Source of the DNA: CAWEBF01 sp963807235
Lineage (GTDB): Bacteria; Acidobacteriota; Vicinamibacteria; Vicinamibacterales; UBA2999
DNA: 64,000 nt
Direction of reading: 5' to 3'
Assembly (NCBI GenBank): GCA_963807235.1
Contig: CAWEBF010000009.1
Coordinates: 124,001-188,000 of the forward strand
The notes below the pieces were generated by a model. The model worked only from the letters and a program-made list of their open reading frames with translations, was not told where the DNA came from and did no database searches. Below, one piece after another: positions 54,162 through 62,598 of this stretch. Both the position numbers and the translations under genes were made by a program. Numbering within the stretch: the stretch's first letter is position 1; the number at the start of each line of letters is the position of its first letter.

Positions 54162-54373
54162 CAGCAGCCCAGTCTTCGATCGCGACGGGACGGATCACGC
54201 ACCAGACACACCTGGGCACACTCCGTCCGGCGCGTTCTCACTTCAACGACTCCGCGTGCAGGCACCCTGGCGGGACCCGCGCGCAACGGTTCGAGCGCGC
54301 CTTGCGGCTGCCGCTCGGTCGGACGACTGGGATCGCCCGAAAACCCGGATGGGTCAACGACTTCGGGCCACGA
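54162..54373. other. intergenic region between rsmA and rnj, 212 bases
   Basis: No reading frame or RNA gene recognised. On the minus strand TGCTATAGT at the rsmA stop (54373-54381) would be an extended -10 promoter for rnj, without a good -35. Otherwise nothing seen. Confidence 0.4.
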
Positions 54374-55206
54374 CTATAGCACAGCCCGCGCGAGCGCCGC
54401 GAAGTCGGCGAGGCTCAGATCGCCCGGGCGCGCGCGCGGATCCACCCCCGCTCGCGAGATGAGGACGAGGGGATCACGGTTCAGCGCCTCCGCCGCAGGG
54501 CGGAGGGCGTTTGCGATCGTCTTGCGCCGATGCGCGAAGGTGCCACGGACGATGCGGTCGAACGTTTCCGGCGGCCCGATCTCCACAGGCGGGGGACGAA
54601 ACGTCAGACGCAGCACCGTGGACGTGACGAGCGGGGGAGGCCGGAAGGCGCCCGGCGGGAGCGTCAAGAGCCGCGCCGTGTGTGCGTGGAGGCTGCGTGT
54701 AGATGCTCAAGACGCCGTACTCGCTGGTTCCCGGGCTGGCCAGCATCCGGTCGGCGACCTCCTGCTGCAGCATCACGGTGGCATCGCGCACGACCGCGCC
54801 GCCGGCTGCCCAGCCGAAGAGCCTGAAGAGGATCGGCGCGCCGATGTTGTAGGGGAGGTTGCCCATGACGCGCACCGGCCCCTCGCCGGCCGGGATCAGG
54901 CTGGCGAGATCGAACTCCAGAAAGTCCCCGCATGGATGGTCGACGTGCGGCGGCGAGGTGGCGGCGAGGTGAGCGGCCAGGTCCCGATCGATCTCCACCC
55001 CCACGAGCCGCGCGACGCGTGGCGCCAGCGCCCGTGTGAGCGCGCCGCGTCCCGGCCCGATCTCGACAAACGTGTCGGCCGGTCCGGCATCCAGGGTATC
55101 GACGAGCTTGGTCACCCACGCCGCTTCCAGGAAGTGCTGGCCGAATCGCTTGCGTGGCCGGGGCAGACGGCGTCACGGTTTGGCGTTGCCCGTGACGCGT
55201 CGTCAC
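54374..55206 (-). CDS. rsmA: 16S rRNA dimethyladenosine transferase KsgA/RsmA (frameshifts)
   Basis: Dimethylates the two adjacent adenosines near the 3' end of 16S rRNA. About 277 residues. KRFGQHFLEAAWVTKLVDTL, SAM motif FVEIGPGRGALTRALA, the catalytic NLPYNIGAPILFRLF (NLPY) and the C-terminal VRGTFAHRRKTIANALRP. Frame changes at about 55160 and 54690. Start given as GTG 55206, which overlaps the upstream stop (GTGA); GTG 55176 is an alternative. Confidence 0.88.
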
Positions 55207-55613
55207 GGTTCCTCGTCGTCCGGGCCCAGCGTACCGCCGCGCCAGTAGTGCTCCTCGATGGCTTCGATTTCCTCCTCGCTCATCCCGAAGTAGTGCCCCA
55301 ATTCGTGGATGAGCGTCTCGCCGATCACGGCGCGGATTTCCTCTTCGTCCTCGCAGTCCTCCTCAATCGGGCGCTGGAAGATCGTGATGCGGTCGGGCAG
55401 CGAATTGCCGTGTGCCCATGCGCGTTCGGTGAGCGGCGTGCCCTCGTACAGGCCGTATAGCGAATCGGGCGGCTCGATCTCCATCGTCGCCAGGAGATCG
55501 CTGGAGGGTTCGTCTTCGACCACGAGGGCCAGGTTCCCGATCTCCCGCCTGAACCGCAGTGGAATCAGCATCACGGCCTCGGCGACCAGCCGTTCGAAGG
55601 CACCGCGCGTCAC
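55203..55613 (-). CDS. zincin-like metallopeptidase family protein
   Basis: Small protein of 136 residues with a zinc-protease motif, HELGHYFGMSEEEIEAIE (HExxH at about 102-106), preceded by acidic DEEEIRAVIGETLI. This is the PF06262-type family of short metallopeptidase-like proteins, whose substrate is unknown. Intact. GTG 55613 overlaps the nth stop and its own stop overlaps the rsmA start. Confidence 0.82.
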   Translation of the reverse strand: MTRGAFERLVAEAVMLIPLRFRREIGNLALVVEDEPSSDLLATMEIEPPDSLYGLYEGTPLTERAWAHGNSLPDRITIFQRPIEEDCEDEEEIRAVIGETLIHELGHYFGMSEEEIEAIEEHYWRGGTLGPDDEEP

Positions 55614-56283
55614 CGGCGCGGCCTCTTCCGCGCTTCGGCTTGGCGGCCTCCATCACGGCGGCGTAGTACGCGCAGTCGTCGGGCGGAAGCGGGCACCGCT
55701 CGCACTCCGGCTTGGGCCGGCACACCCGCCGCCCGTGCAGGATCAACACGTCCGAGGTCAGGGTCCATCGCTCCGGCGGCAGCAGCCCGCAGAGCCGCGC
55801 TTCGACCGCCACGGGATCGTCGCCTTCCGCCAGGCCGATCCGGTTGGCCACGCGAAGCACGTGGCGATCGACCGGGAGCCCGGGGATGCCCAGCGCATGA
55901 CCCAGCACGACGTTGGCCGTCTTCCGGCCGACACCGGGAAGGGCCGTCAGGGCGTCCATGTCGGCGGGAACGTCGCCTTTGTGCTGCTCGACGAGCATCG
56001 CCGCCATTCCCAGCAGGGCCTTGCTTTTCTGCCGGAAGAATCCCGTGCTCACGATCAGCCGCTCCAACTCGGACGTATCGGCCTTTGCGAGAGCCTTGGC
56101 GTTGGGGTAGCGCTTGAAGAGCGATGGCGTGACCAGGTTCACGCGCGCGTCGGTGGACTGAGCGGACAGGATCGTAGCGACCAGCAATTCGAACGGCGTC
56201 CTGTAGTGGAGCTCGGTGGTGGCGTCGGGGTAGAGCTCGGCCAGCTTGTCGACTATCCGACGAGCCGCCGCCGCAGAGCGCAC
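55610..56283 (-). CDS. nth: endonuclease III (frameshift at the 3' end)
   Basis: DNA glycosylase/AP lyase for oxidised pyrimidines. About 224 residues. LLVATILSAQSTDARVN (about 34-50), the helix-hairpin-helix ALPGVGRKTANVVLGHALG with catalytic lysine, the aspartate in LPVDRHVLRVANRIG and the Fe-S cysteines VCRPKPECERCPLPPDDC; spacing here is C-x5-C-x2-C-x6-C rather than the usual C-x6-C-x2-C-x5-C. A one-base change at about 55640 gives a tail AEARKRPRR ending in the TGA that overlaps the next gene's GTG. Confidence 0.9.
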
Positions 56284-56339
56284 GGGCCGATCCTAACAGG
56301 CGCCCGACCCCGTCGCGGCTCAGTCAATTCACATTGTCG

Positions 56340-56666
56340 TCAATGAACCCCGTCCGCCTTCGCCCAGCCCACGTTCGCGTAGCTTTCGGAATAGACCCGC
56401 ATGTGCTCCTGCAGGGCCGCGATCAGGTTGGGCACGAACTGCACGGGCACCACCACGCGTGTGCGCACGGGCGCCTTCACGATCTGCTCCTTTTCCGCGG
56501 CCCGCAGCTGCTGCTCGGACAACGGCATCACTTCGCAGAAGGTCAAGGTGAAATCGAACGGCGTGTGGGCGATGGAGCAGAAGTTGGCGTAGGTGCGGGG
56601 CTCGCCCGGCTGCTCGTCGGGAACGATAGAGAAATTGACCTGCTTCCGTTCTGGTTGATCGCTCAT
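56340..56666 (-). CDS. DUF3467 family protein
   Basis: 108 residues, function unknown. The DUF3467 pattern is clear: QVNFSIVPDEQPGEPRTYAN, then FCSIAHTPFDFTLTFCEVMP and RVVVPVQFVPNLIAALQEHM. No signal peptide. Stands alone between nth and lexA; the spacer to lexA is a composite heptamer element. Confidence 0.82.
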   Translation of the reverse strand: MSDQPERKQVNFSIVPDEQPGEPRTYANFCSIAHTPFDFTLTFCEVMPLSEQQLRAAEKEQIVKAPVRTRVVVPVQFVPNLIAALQEHMRVYSESYANVGWAKADGVH

Positions 56667-56671
56667 GAGCC

Positions 56672-56736
56672 AGTCTCCAGTCTCCGGTCTCCAGTCTCCA
56701 GTTCCGCCCAGAGCCTAGAGCCCAGAGCCTAGAGCC
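56672..56736. repeat. composite heptamer element: AGTCTCC x4 plus GAGCCTA-type array
   Basis: AGTCTCC AGTCTCC GGTCTCC AGTCTCC at 56672-56699, short joint, then AGAGCCT AGAGCCC AGAGCCT AGAGCC at about 56710-56736. Same order and orientation as the element at 48223. Fills the spacer between lexA and the DUF3467 gene. Confidence 0.92.
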
Positions 56737-56739
56737 AAT

Positions 56740-57345
56740 TCAGTATTTCCGCATCACGCCCACGACCACGCCCTGCACCTGCACCTGGTCGGGGTCCACG
56801 AGAATCGGTTGCATGGTGGGATTGGCGGGCTGCAGGCGGATTCGGCCGTTGTCGCGGTAGAACTTCTTCAAGGTGACGTCGGTGCCGCCGACGAGCGCAA
56901 TGACCATCTCGCCGTTGTCGGCCGACTTGCGATCCTCGACCACGACCCAATCGCCGTCGCGGATCTGCTCGTCGATCATCGAGTCGCCCTTGACGCGCAA
57001 CACGTAGCTGTCGCGCTTGCCCGCAATCGATTCGGGCACCGCGATGGTTTCCGACGATGCCACGGCCTCGATGGGCACGCCCGCCGCCACCGTGCCCAGC
57101 AGCGGCAGCTCCACGGCTCGGCCACCGGTGCGTGCTGACACCAGCTCCACCGATCGGCTGCGATTCCACGCGCGCCGGATGAATCCTTTTTCCTGCAGGT
57201 TCGTGAGGTGCTTGTGCACCGTCGCGAGGGACGAGAGGCTGAACTTGCGTCCAATCTCCTCGAGGCTTGGCGCGTATCCGTGCTGCTGGATGAATTCGTT
57301 CAGGTAGTCGAGGATCTCGCGTTGCCGTTTGGTCAATGGGAGCAC
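56740..57345 (-). CDS. lexA: LexA repressor
   Basis: SOS regulator, 201 residues. N-terminal winged helix (LTKRQREILDYLNEFIQQHG; LSSLATVHKHLTNLQEKGFI), cleavage site Ala-Gly in GTVAAGVPI, catalytic serine in KGDSMIDEQIRDGD and lysine in TDVTLKKFYRD. GTG 57345 chosen because AAGGAG lies 6 bases upstream; the longer frame would start inside the promoter. Its promoter region contains a GAAC-N5-GTTC palindrome, suggesting self-repression. Confidence 0.93.
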   Translation of the reverse strand: MLPLTKRQREILDYLNEFIQQHGYAPSLEEIGRKFSLSSLATVHKHLTNLQEKGFIRRAWNRSRSVELVSARTGGRAVELPLLGTVAAGVPIEAVASSETIAVPESIAGKRDSYVLRVKGDSMIDEQIRDGDWVVVEDRKSADNGEMVIALVGGTDVTLKKFYRDNGRIRLQPANPTMQPILVDPDQVQVQGVVVGVMRKY

Positions 57346-57414
57346 GCTCGTCTCCTTGAGCCGGTGCCAGCTCGGGCACGCCGCCCCGGGCCATCCGCCT
57401 CCGTTCGCCTGGCG

Positions 57415-57450
57415 ACTATATGCGAACATAAGGCGAAGAACAAGTGGTTC
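57415..57450 (-). promoter_or_regulatory. lexA promoter with possible LexA operator
   Basis: On the minus strand TTGTTC (57443-57438) and TATAGT (57420-57415) are 17 bases apart. A palindrome GAAC-AAGTG-GTTC at 57438-57450 overlaps the -35. GAAC/GTTC half sites are typical of LexA boxes in several phyla; the spacing of 5 is not the classical one. Confidence 0.5.
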
Positions 57451-57522
57451 CGCAGGCTTCCCGCGGTGCTACACTCGAATTCAGGCGCCGCCGCGGATGC
57501 GACCGTAAGAGAGGGTCCCGCC

Positions 57523-58134
57523 ATGTCATTCCGCACAGTATTTCTGCGCTTTTTCCTGGGGTCGGCCGCCGCCGTCGCCATCGGGACGGTGGTGGTGGGC
57601 GCGGGTGCGGAGTCCAGGCAGGCCGCCGAAGCCCTGTCGAAAAAGATTGCCGCTATCACCCAGAAGGGCAGTCAGGGGTCGAAGGGGTCTTCGTCCAGCG
57701 TCACCTTGACGCAAGACGAGCTGAATTCGTGGTTCGTCTACCGGAGCCCCCGGTATCTCCCGGCCGGAGTGTCCAAGCCGTCGGTCGCGTTGATCGGCGA
57801 GGGTTCGCTGCGTGGGACGGCGACGCTCGATCTCGAGGCCGTGGCCCGCAAGCGAAGCTCGAATCCATTCGATCCACTGAGCTACCTCTTTGGCCGGGTG
57901 CCCGTCACGGTCACCGGCACGCTGCGCACCCGCAACGGAATGGGACGCTTCGATGTGCAGGCAGCCAACGTGGCAGGCATTCCCGTGCCGAAGACGATCC
58001 TCCAGGAACTGCTGTCGTACTATGCGACCTCGCCCGAGCAGCCGGACGGGATTCGCCTGGATGATGCCTTCGCCCTTCCCGCCAACATCCAACGCATCGA
58101 CGTCGCCCCCGGGCAGATGGTCGTTGTCCAGTAG
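57523..58134 (+). CDS. exported protein of unknown function
   Basis: 203 residues. Signal peptide or anchor (VFLRFFLGSAAAVAIGTVVV), a Ser/Lys-rich linker, then a beta-rich domain: VTLTQDELNSWFVYRSPRYL, LRGTATLDLEAVAR, VPVTVTGTLRTRNGMGRFDV and LPANIQRIDVAPGQMVVVQ. The arrangement recalls small lipid- or membrane-associated domains but I do not recognise the family. Divergent from lexA, sharing its promoter region; recG begins inside its last codons. Confidence 0.7.
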   Translation: MSFRTVFLRFFLGSAAAVAIGTVVVGAGAESRQAAEALSKKIAAITQKGSQGSKGSSSSVTLTQDELNSWFVYRSPRYLPAGVSKPSVALIGEGSLRGTATLDLEAVARKRSSNPFDPLSYLFGRVPVTVTGTLRTRNGMGRFDVQAANVAGIPVPKTILQELLSYYATSPEQPDGIRLDDAFALPANIQRIDVAPGQMVVVQ

Positions 58135-60232
58135 ACCGTCACCGACCGGGCCCGACTACCTCGCGACGCCGCTCCAATTCCTCAAAGGCGTCGGCCCCAG
58201 ACGAGCCAGCGATCTTCGTCGAGCCGGCCTGGTCACCGTCGAAGATCTCCTCTACCGGTTCCCGTTTCGCTACGAGGACCGCACCAGGATGCAGCCCATT
58301 GCCTCGCTGCGGCCCGGCGCGCGCGCGGCCGTGATGGGCGAGATCAAGAGCACCCAGCTCGCCGTGACCCGCCGCCGCGGCTTCAAGATCTTTCACGCCG
58401 TCGTGGGCGACTCCAGCGGCGCCATTCGCTGTTCGTGGATGAACCAGGCCTACCTGGCGGACGTGATTGCTGCGCGCGCGCAGGTGGTGATCTTTGGCGA
58501 CGTGAAGCTCGATTCCACCGGCCTGCACTTCCTGAATCCCGAGTTCGAGCTTCTGAGCGACGACCTGGCCACGCTGAACGTCGGCCGCATCGTCCCCTTC
58601 TACGAGCGCACGGGGTCGGTCACACCAAACATGCAGCGGCGCCTGGTGCGCCAGGTCCTGGACGACCTGCCGCACCAGCTGCCTGATCTCCTGCCGGACG
58701 ACCTGCGCACGCGGCGGCAGCTCGTCGATCGCCGCCTGGCGCTCGAAGGCGCACATTTCCCGGCCGGGGAAGAGCGCGTAGAAGACTTGAACGCTTTTCG
58801 ATCGCCCGCCCAGCGCCGCCTGATCTTCGAGGAGTTCTTCCTCTACCAGCTCGGCCACGCGTGGCAGCGGCGCGAAGCCGGCGTGGAAGCCAAGTCTCAT
58901 CGCATCACGGTGGACGATCGCGTGCGCCGGTCGGCGGCAGCGGTCCTGCCGTTCACCCTGACCCCGGGACAGCGCTCCGCGATCAAGGAGATCGTGGACG
59001 ACATGCAGAAGGCGGCACCCATGCACCGGCTGTTGCAGGGCGACGTAGGCGCCGGCAAGACGATCGTGGCGCTGCTGGCGGCGGTCGTCGCGATGGAGAA
59101 CGGCCTGCAGGTGGCGCTCCTCGCGCCCACCGAGATCCTGGCCAAGCAGCATTACGCCACGCTGGCGAAGCTGCTGGCCGCGACCAGGTTTCGCGTGGAC
59201 CTGCTGACCGGGGCCGTACCGGGTACCGAGAAGTTCACCATACATGCGAACCTCGCGCGCGGCTCCACGCACCTCATCGTCGGCACCCACGCGCTGGTGC
59301 AGGAGCAGGTGACGTTCCATCAGCTCGGCCTCGTGGTCATCGACGAACAGCATCGATTCGGCGTGGCGCAGCGCGCGGCCATGCGCGCCAAGGGCCTTCG
59401 CCCGGACGTCCTCCTGATGACCGCGACGCCCATCCCCCGTACGCTGGCCCTGACGGACTACAGCGAACTGGACGTGTCGAAGATCGTGGGACTGCCGCCC
59501 GGCCGCCAGCCCATTCGGACGTGGGTCAAGCCGGAATCGCGCCGCGACGAGATCTACCAGCTGATTCGGCGCGAGCTCACCGCCGGCCGGCAGGCCTACG
59601 TCATCTATCCGCTGATCGAAGAATCCGAGAAGATCGACCTCAAGTCGGCCACCGAGATGGCCGACCGCCTGCAGGGGGAGGCGTTTCCGGACTTCCGTGT
59701 CGGCGTGGTGCACGGCCGTATGAAGCAGGACGCCAAGGACCAGGTCATGCACGCGTTCGCGACCGGCGCGGTGCACGTGCTCGTGTCGACGACGGTCGTC
59801 GAAGTCGGCGTGGACGTCCCCAACGCCACGGTGATGCTGGTGGAGCACGCCGAGCGCTTCGGCCTGTCGCAGCTGCACCAGCTGCGCGGACGCATCGGCC
59901 GGGGAACGTGGGAGTCGCACTGCGTGCTGCTGTACCAGTCGCCGTGGACCGACGACGCGCGTGAACGCCTGTCCACGATGGCGTCCACCATCGACGGCTT
60001 CGCGATCGCCGAGCGCGACCTGGAGCTGCGAGGTCCCGGCGACTTCTTCGGGACGCGGCAATCGGGGCTGCCGAAGCTCCGGACCGGCGATCTCGTGCGC
60101 GACCGCGACCTGATGGAAGACGCGCACGCCGAGGCTCGCGCCATGGTCGAGTCGGGACCGCTCGACGCCGCGCTTGCCGCGTTCGTGGAGAGCGGATGGT
60201 CCGCGCGGTTCGGCCTGGCCCAGGTGGGCTGA
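58124..60232 (+). CDS. recG: ATP-dependent DNA helicase RecG
   Basis: Branch-migration helicase for stalled forks and recombination. About 702 residues from TTG 58124, intact. N-terminal wedge region: LATPLQFLKGVGPRRASDLR and the OB fold YRFPFRYEDRTRM. Motor: HRLLQGDVGAGKTIVALLAA (Walker A), VVIDEQHRFGVAQR (DEQH box), LLMTATPIPRTLAL, and the RecG-specific LRGRIGRGTWESHC and LELRGPGDFFGTRQSGLP. The start lies 11 bases before the stop of the preceding gene. Confidence 0.93.
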   Translation: MSSRPSPTGPDYLATPLQFLKGVGPRRASDLRRAGLVTVEDLLYRFPFRYEDRTRMQPIASLRPGARAAVMGEIKSTQLAVTRRRGFKIFHAVVGDSSGAIRCSWMNQAYLADVIAARAQVVIFGDVKLDSTGLHFLNPEFELLSDDLATLNVGRIVPFYERTGSVTPNMQRRLVRQVLDDLPHQLPDLLPDDLRTRRQLVDRRLALEGAHFPAGEERVEDLNAFRSPAQRRLIFEEFFLYQLGHAWQRREAGVEAKSHRITVDDRVRRSAAAVLPFTLTPGQRSAIKEIVDDMQKAAPMHRLLQGDVGAGKTIVALLAAVVAMENGLQVALLAPTEILAKQHYATLAKLLAATRFRVDLLTGAVPGTEKFTIHANLARGSTHLIVGTHALVQEQVTFHQLGLVVIDEQHRFGVAQRAAMRAKGLRPDVLLMTATPIPRTLALTDYSELDVSKIVGLPPGRQPIRTWVKPESRRDEIYQLIRRELTAGRQAYVIYPLIEESEKIDLKSATEMADRLQGEAFPDFRVGVVHGRMKQDAKDQVMHAFATGAVHVLVSTTVVEVGVDVPNATVMLVEHAERFGLSQLHQLRGRIGRGTWESHCVLLYQSPWTDDARERLSTMASTIDGFAIAERDLELRGPGDFFGTRQSGLPKLRTGDLVRDRDLMEDAHAEARAMVESGPLDAALAAFVESGWSARFGLAQVG

Positions 60233-60271
60233 TGATGCGCATGAGCCTGGCAGCGGTGGGCTGATGCGCAT
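60214..60271. repeat. imperfect tandem duplication of the recG/rsmD junction
   Basis: CCTGGCCCAGGTGGGCTGATG at 60214-60234 is repeated as CCTGGCAGCGGTGGGCTGATG at 60246-60266, each followed by CGCAT. Copy 1 holds the recG stop, copy 2 the rsmD start. Confidence 0.7.
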
Positions 60272-60815
60272 CATTGCGGGAACGCTGAAGGGCCGCCGGC
60301 TGGCGGCGCCCACGTGGGAGGGTCTGCGTCCGACCTCCGACAAGCTCCGCGAAACGCTGTTCAACATCCTCGGCGCGCGCACCGCAGGCGCGCATGTGCT
60401 GGATCTCTTCGCCGGCACGGGCGCGGTCGGGCTCGAGGCGCTCAGTCGTGGCGCCGCACTCGTGGTCGGCGTGGACTCCGACCGCCGCGCGGTGGCGCTC
60501 GCCTCGCGCAACATCGCGGCGTGCGGGGCAGCGGCGGACTATACTATCCATTCGAGCGACGTGCTGGCGGCACTGGCGCAGCTGCGGCCGGCGCGCGCGT
60601 TCGACATCGTGTTCCTCGATCCGCCGTATGCCTTCACGCGCACACGCGAGGTGTTGGCTGCCGCGGCGACACACCTGAGTCCCGAGGGCGTGCTGGTGCT
60701 CGAGCGGGCGACGCGAGTGGAGCCAGAGGTGCCCGACGCGCTCGCGCGAGTGCGGGACGTCCGTTCTGGAGATAGTTCGCTGACGCTGCTGGTCCGAAGG
60801 CCCGAAGCCCTATGA
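60264..60815 (+). CDS. rsmD: 16S rRNA (guanine(966)-N(2))-methyltransferase
   Basis: Methylates G966 of 16S rRNA. 183 residues. MRIIAGTLKGRRLAAP at the start, RPTSDKLRETLFNIL, SAM motif VLDLFAGTGAVGLEALSRGA and catalytic DPPYAF. Intact. The ATG overlaps the TGA of a 10-codon mini-frame formed by the junction duplication; the stop overlaps coaD. The rsmD-coaD pairing is common in bacteria. Confidence 0.93.
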   Translation: MRIIAGTLKGRRLAAPTWEGLRPTSDKLRETLFNILGARTAGAHVLDLFAGTGAVGLEALSRGAALVVGVDSDRRAVALASRNIAACGAAADYTIHSSDVLAALAQLRPARAFDIVFLDPPYAFTRTREVLAAAATHLSPEGVLVLERATRVEPEVPDALARVRDVRSGDSSLTLLVRRPEAL

Positions 60816-61330
60816 CGACTCCGACCCACGCCGAGCCGCCCGCGGGACGCCTGGCGATCTTTCCCGGATCGTTCGATCCGTTGACCAACGGCCACGTGGA
60901 CATCATCCTGCGCAGCACACACCTGTTCGAGCGCGTCGTGGTGGCGGTCCTGCAGAATGCCGAGAAACAACCGCTCTTCACGCCGGAGGAGCGCGTGGCG
61001 ATCATCCGCGAGGTGTTCCGGGAGTATCCGAACGTCGAGATCGAGACGTTCAACGGCCTGCTGGTGGAGTATGCGCGCCGCAAGCGGGCGAGCGCGATCG
61101 TCCGCGGGATCCGGGCCGTGTCAGACTTCGAATACGAGTTCCAGATGGCGCTGATGAATCGCCATCTCGAGCCGACGCTCGAGACGGTGTTCATGATGCC
61201 GGCGGAGCAGTACACCTACCTGAGCTCCCGGCTGATCAAGGAGGTCTACAGCCTGGGTGGGGACGTGCGGGGGCTGGTGCCCTCGGCGGTGGAGCAGTGG
61301 ATGGATCGGAAGACTGGAGCGAGGAAGTAG
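60812..61330 (+). CDS. coaD: pantetheine-phosphate adenylyltransferase
   Basis: Fourth step of CoA synthesis: phosphopantetheine plus ATP to dephospho-CoA. 172 residues. IFPGSFDPLTNGHVDIILRS with the T/HxGH motif (about 16-35), IVRGIRAVSDFEYEFQMALM and YTYLSSRLIKEVYSLGGDV. Intact; overlaps rsmD by 4 bases. Confidence 0.95.
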   Translation: MTTPTHAEPPAGRLAIFPGSFDPLTNGHVDIILRSTHLFERVVVAVLQNAEKQPLFTPEERVAIIREVFREYPNVEIETFNGLLVEYARRKRASAIVRGIRAVSDFEYEFQMALMNRHLEPTLETVFMMPAEQYTYLSSRLIKEVYSLGGDVRGLVPSAVEQWMDRKTGARK

Positions 61331-61336
61331 AAGATC

Positions 61337-61370
61337 AAGGCTAAAGGCTAGAAGAGCCCAAGGCTAAAGG
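61337..61370. repeat. 7-base repeat array (GGCTAAA/GGCTAGA)
   Basis: GGCTAAA GGCTAGA AGAGCCC AAGGCTAAAGG, 6 bases after the coaD stop and before the aminotransferase ribosome site. Confidence 0.7.
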
Positions 61371-61387
61371 AGAGGAGCAGTAAGCAG

Positions 61388-62593
61388 ATGGGTACGTTTG
61401 CACAGCGGATGTCGCAGGTCTCGGTGTCGGCGACGCTCAAGGTGGCGGCCGAAGCCGAGCGTCTTCGGAGAGCGGGACACAACGTCGTTGACTTCAGCGC
61501 GGGCGAGCCGGATTTCCCGACGCCCGAGCACGTGAAGACGGCGGCCAAGAAGGCCATCGACGACAACTTCACCCGTTACACCGCCGCGGCGGGGACGCCC
61601 GAGCTGCGCGAAGCCGTCTGTGCGCGTTACAAGTCGGACTACGGCGTGGACATCACTCCGGCCGAAGTGCTGATGACCGTCGGCGGCAAGCAGGCGCTTT
61701 TCAACGCCGCGCTGGCGCTCGTCGATCCGGGCGATGAGGTGGTGACGCACGCGCCGTACTGGCCCACCATCCCCGAGCAGGTGAAGCTCGTGGGCGGCGT
61801 GCCGGTCATCGTGTCCACGAAGTCGGAGGAGGGGTTCGCGGTGAAGGCCGAGGCCATCATCGCCGCCATGACGCCGCGCACCAAGGCCGTGATCCTGAAC
61901 TCGCCGTGCAACCCGACAGGCGCCTTGATCGACGAAGGAGCGGTGGCGGCGATCGCCGAGGAGACCGCACGGCGGGGCATCTGGATCATCGTGGACCTGT
62001 GCTACGAGCAGCTGATCTACGAGACCGTGCCCCACAACCTGCCGAAAGTGATCTTCGAGCGCAATCGGGATCGGGCGGTGCTGGCGGGCAGCGCGTCCAA
62101 GAGCTATGCGATGACCGGCTGGCGGTGCGGGTGGACCGTCGCGCCCAAGGCGCTGACGTCGGTCTTCAACGTGATCCAGGGCCAGACCACGTCGAACATC
62201 ACGTCGATCACGCAGAAGGCCGCGCTGGCAGCCATTACCGGGCCGCAGACGGCCGTGCAGGCGATGCTCGATGAGTATCGCCAGCGCCGCGACAACATCC
62301 ACGAGTGGCTGACCGCGCATCCCTCGGTACGGTGCGTGAAGCCGAAGGGTGCGTTCTATCTCTTCCCCGACATCTCGGGGCTGCTGTCGCCGGGCGGCGT
62401 CGCCACGTCCACCGACTTCGCTCAGGGGCTGCTGGAAAAGGAGCACGTGGTGGTCACGCCGGGCGAGGCGTTTGACGCGCCCGGCTACCTGCGCATCTCC
62501 TACGCCACGTCGATGGACCAGTTGCGCGAGGGCGCCACGCGCATCCTTCGGTACGCCGAGTCGCTGCAGCCCGCGAGGGCGGCCGCGCGATAG
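61388..62593 (+). CDS. aspC: aspartate-type aminotransferase, class I
   Basis: PLP-dependent aminotransferase, 401 residues, family Ibeta like Thermus AspAT. FSAGEPDFPTPEHVKTAAKK, TVGGKQALFNAALAL, NSPCNPTGALIDEGAVAAI, the PLP lysine in GSASKSYAMTGWRCGW (about 238) and LRISYATSMDQL. Some members also act on prephenate or aromatic acids; whether this one completes the missing aromatic transamination is unknown. GGAGAGGAG lies upstream. Intact. Confidence 0.9.
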   Translation: MGTFAQRMSQVSVSATLKVAAEAERLRRAGHNVVDFSAGEPDFPTPEHVKTAAKKAIDDNFTRYTAAAGTPELREAVCARYKSDYGVDITPAEVLMTVGGKQALFNAALALVDPGDEVVTHAPYWPTIPEQVKLVGGVPVIVSTKSEEGFAVKAEAIIAAMTPRTKAVILNSPCNPTGALIDEGAVAAIAEETARRGIWIIVDLCYEQLIYETVPHNLPKVIFERNRDRAVLAGSASKSYAMTGWRCGWTVAPKALTSVFNVIQGQTTSNITSITQKAALAAITGPQTAVQAMLDEYRQRRDNIHEWLTAHPSVRCVKPKGAFYLFPDISGLLSPGGVATSTDFAQGLLEKEHVVVTPGEAFDAPGYLRISYATSMDQLREGATRILRYAESLQPARAAAR

Positions 62594-62598
62594 CGACC

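Noticed and set aside
54162..54373. Small RNA (SRP or RNase P type) between rsmA and rnj
   Set aside because: No conserved SRP or RNase P core sequence could be recognised.
58139..60514. A 791-codon open frame on the minus strand
   Set aside because: Antisense shadow of recG and rsmD, rich in Arg/His/Gln without domain signals.
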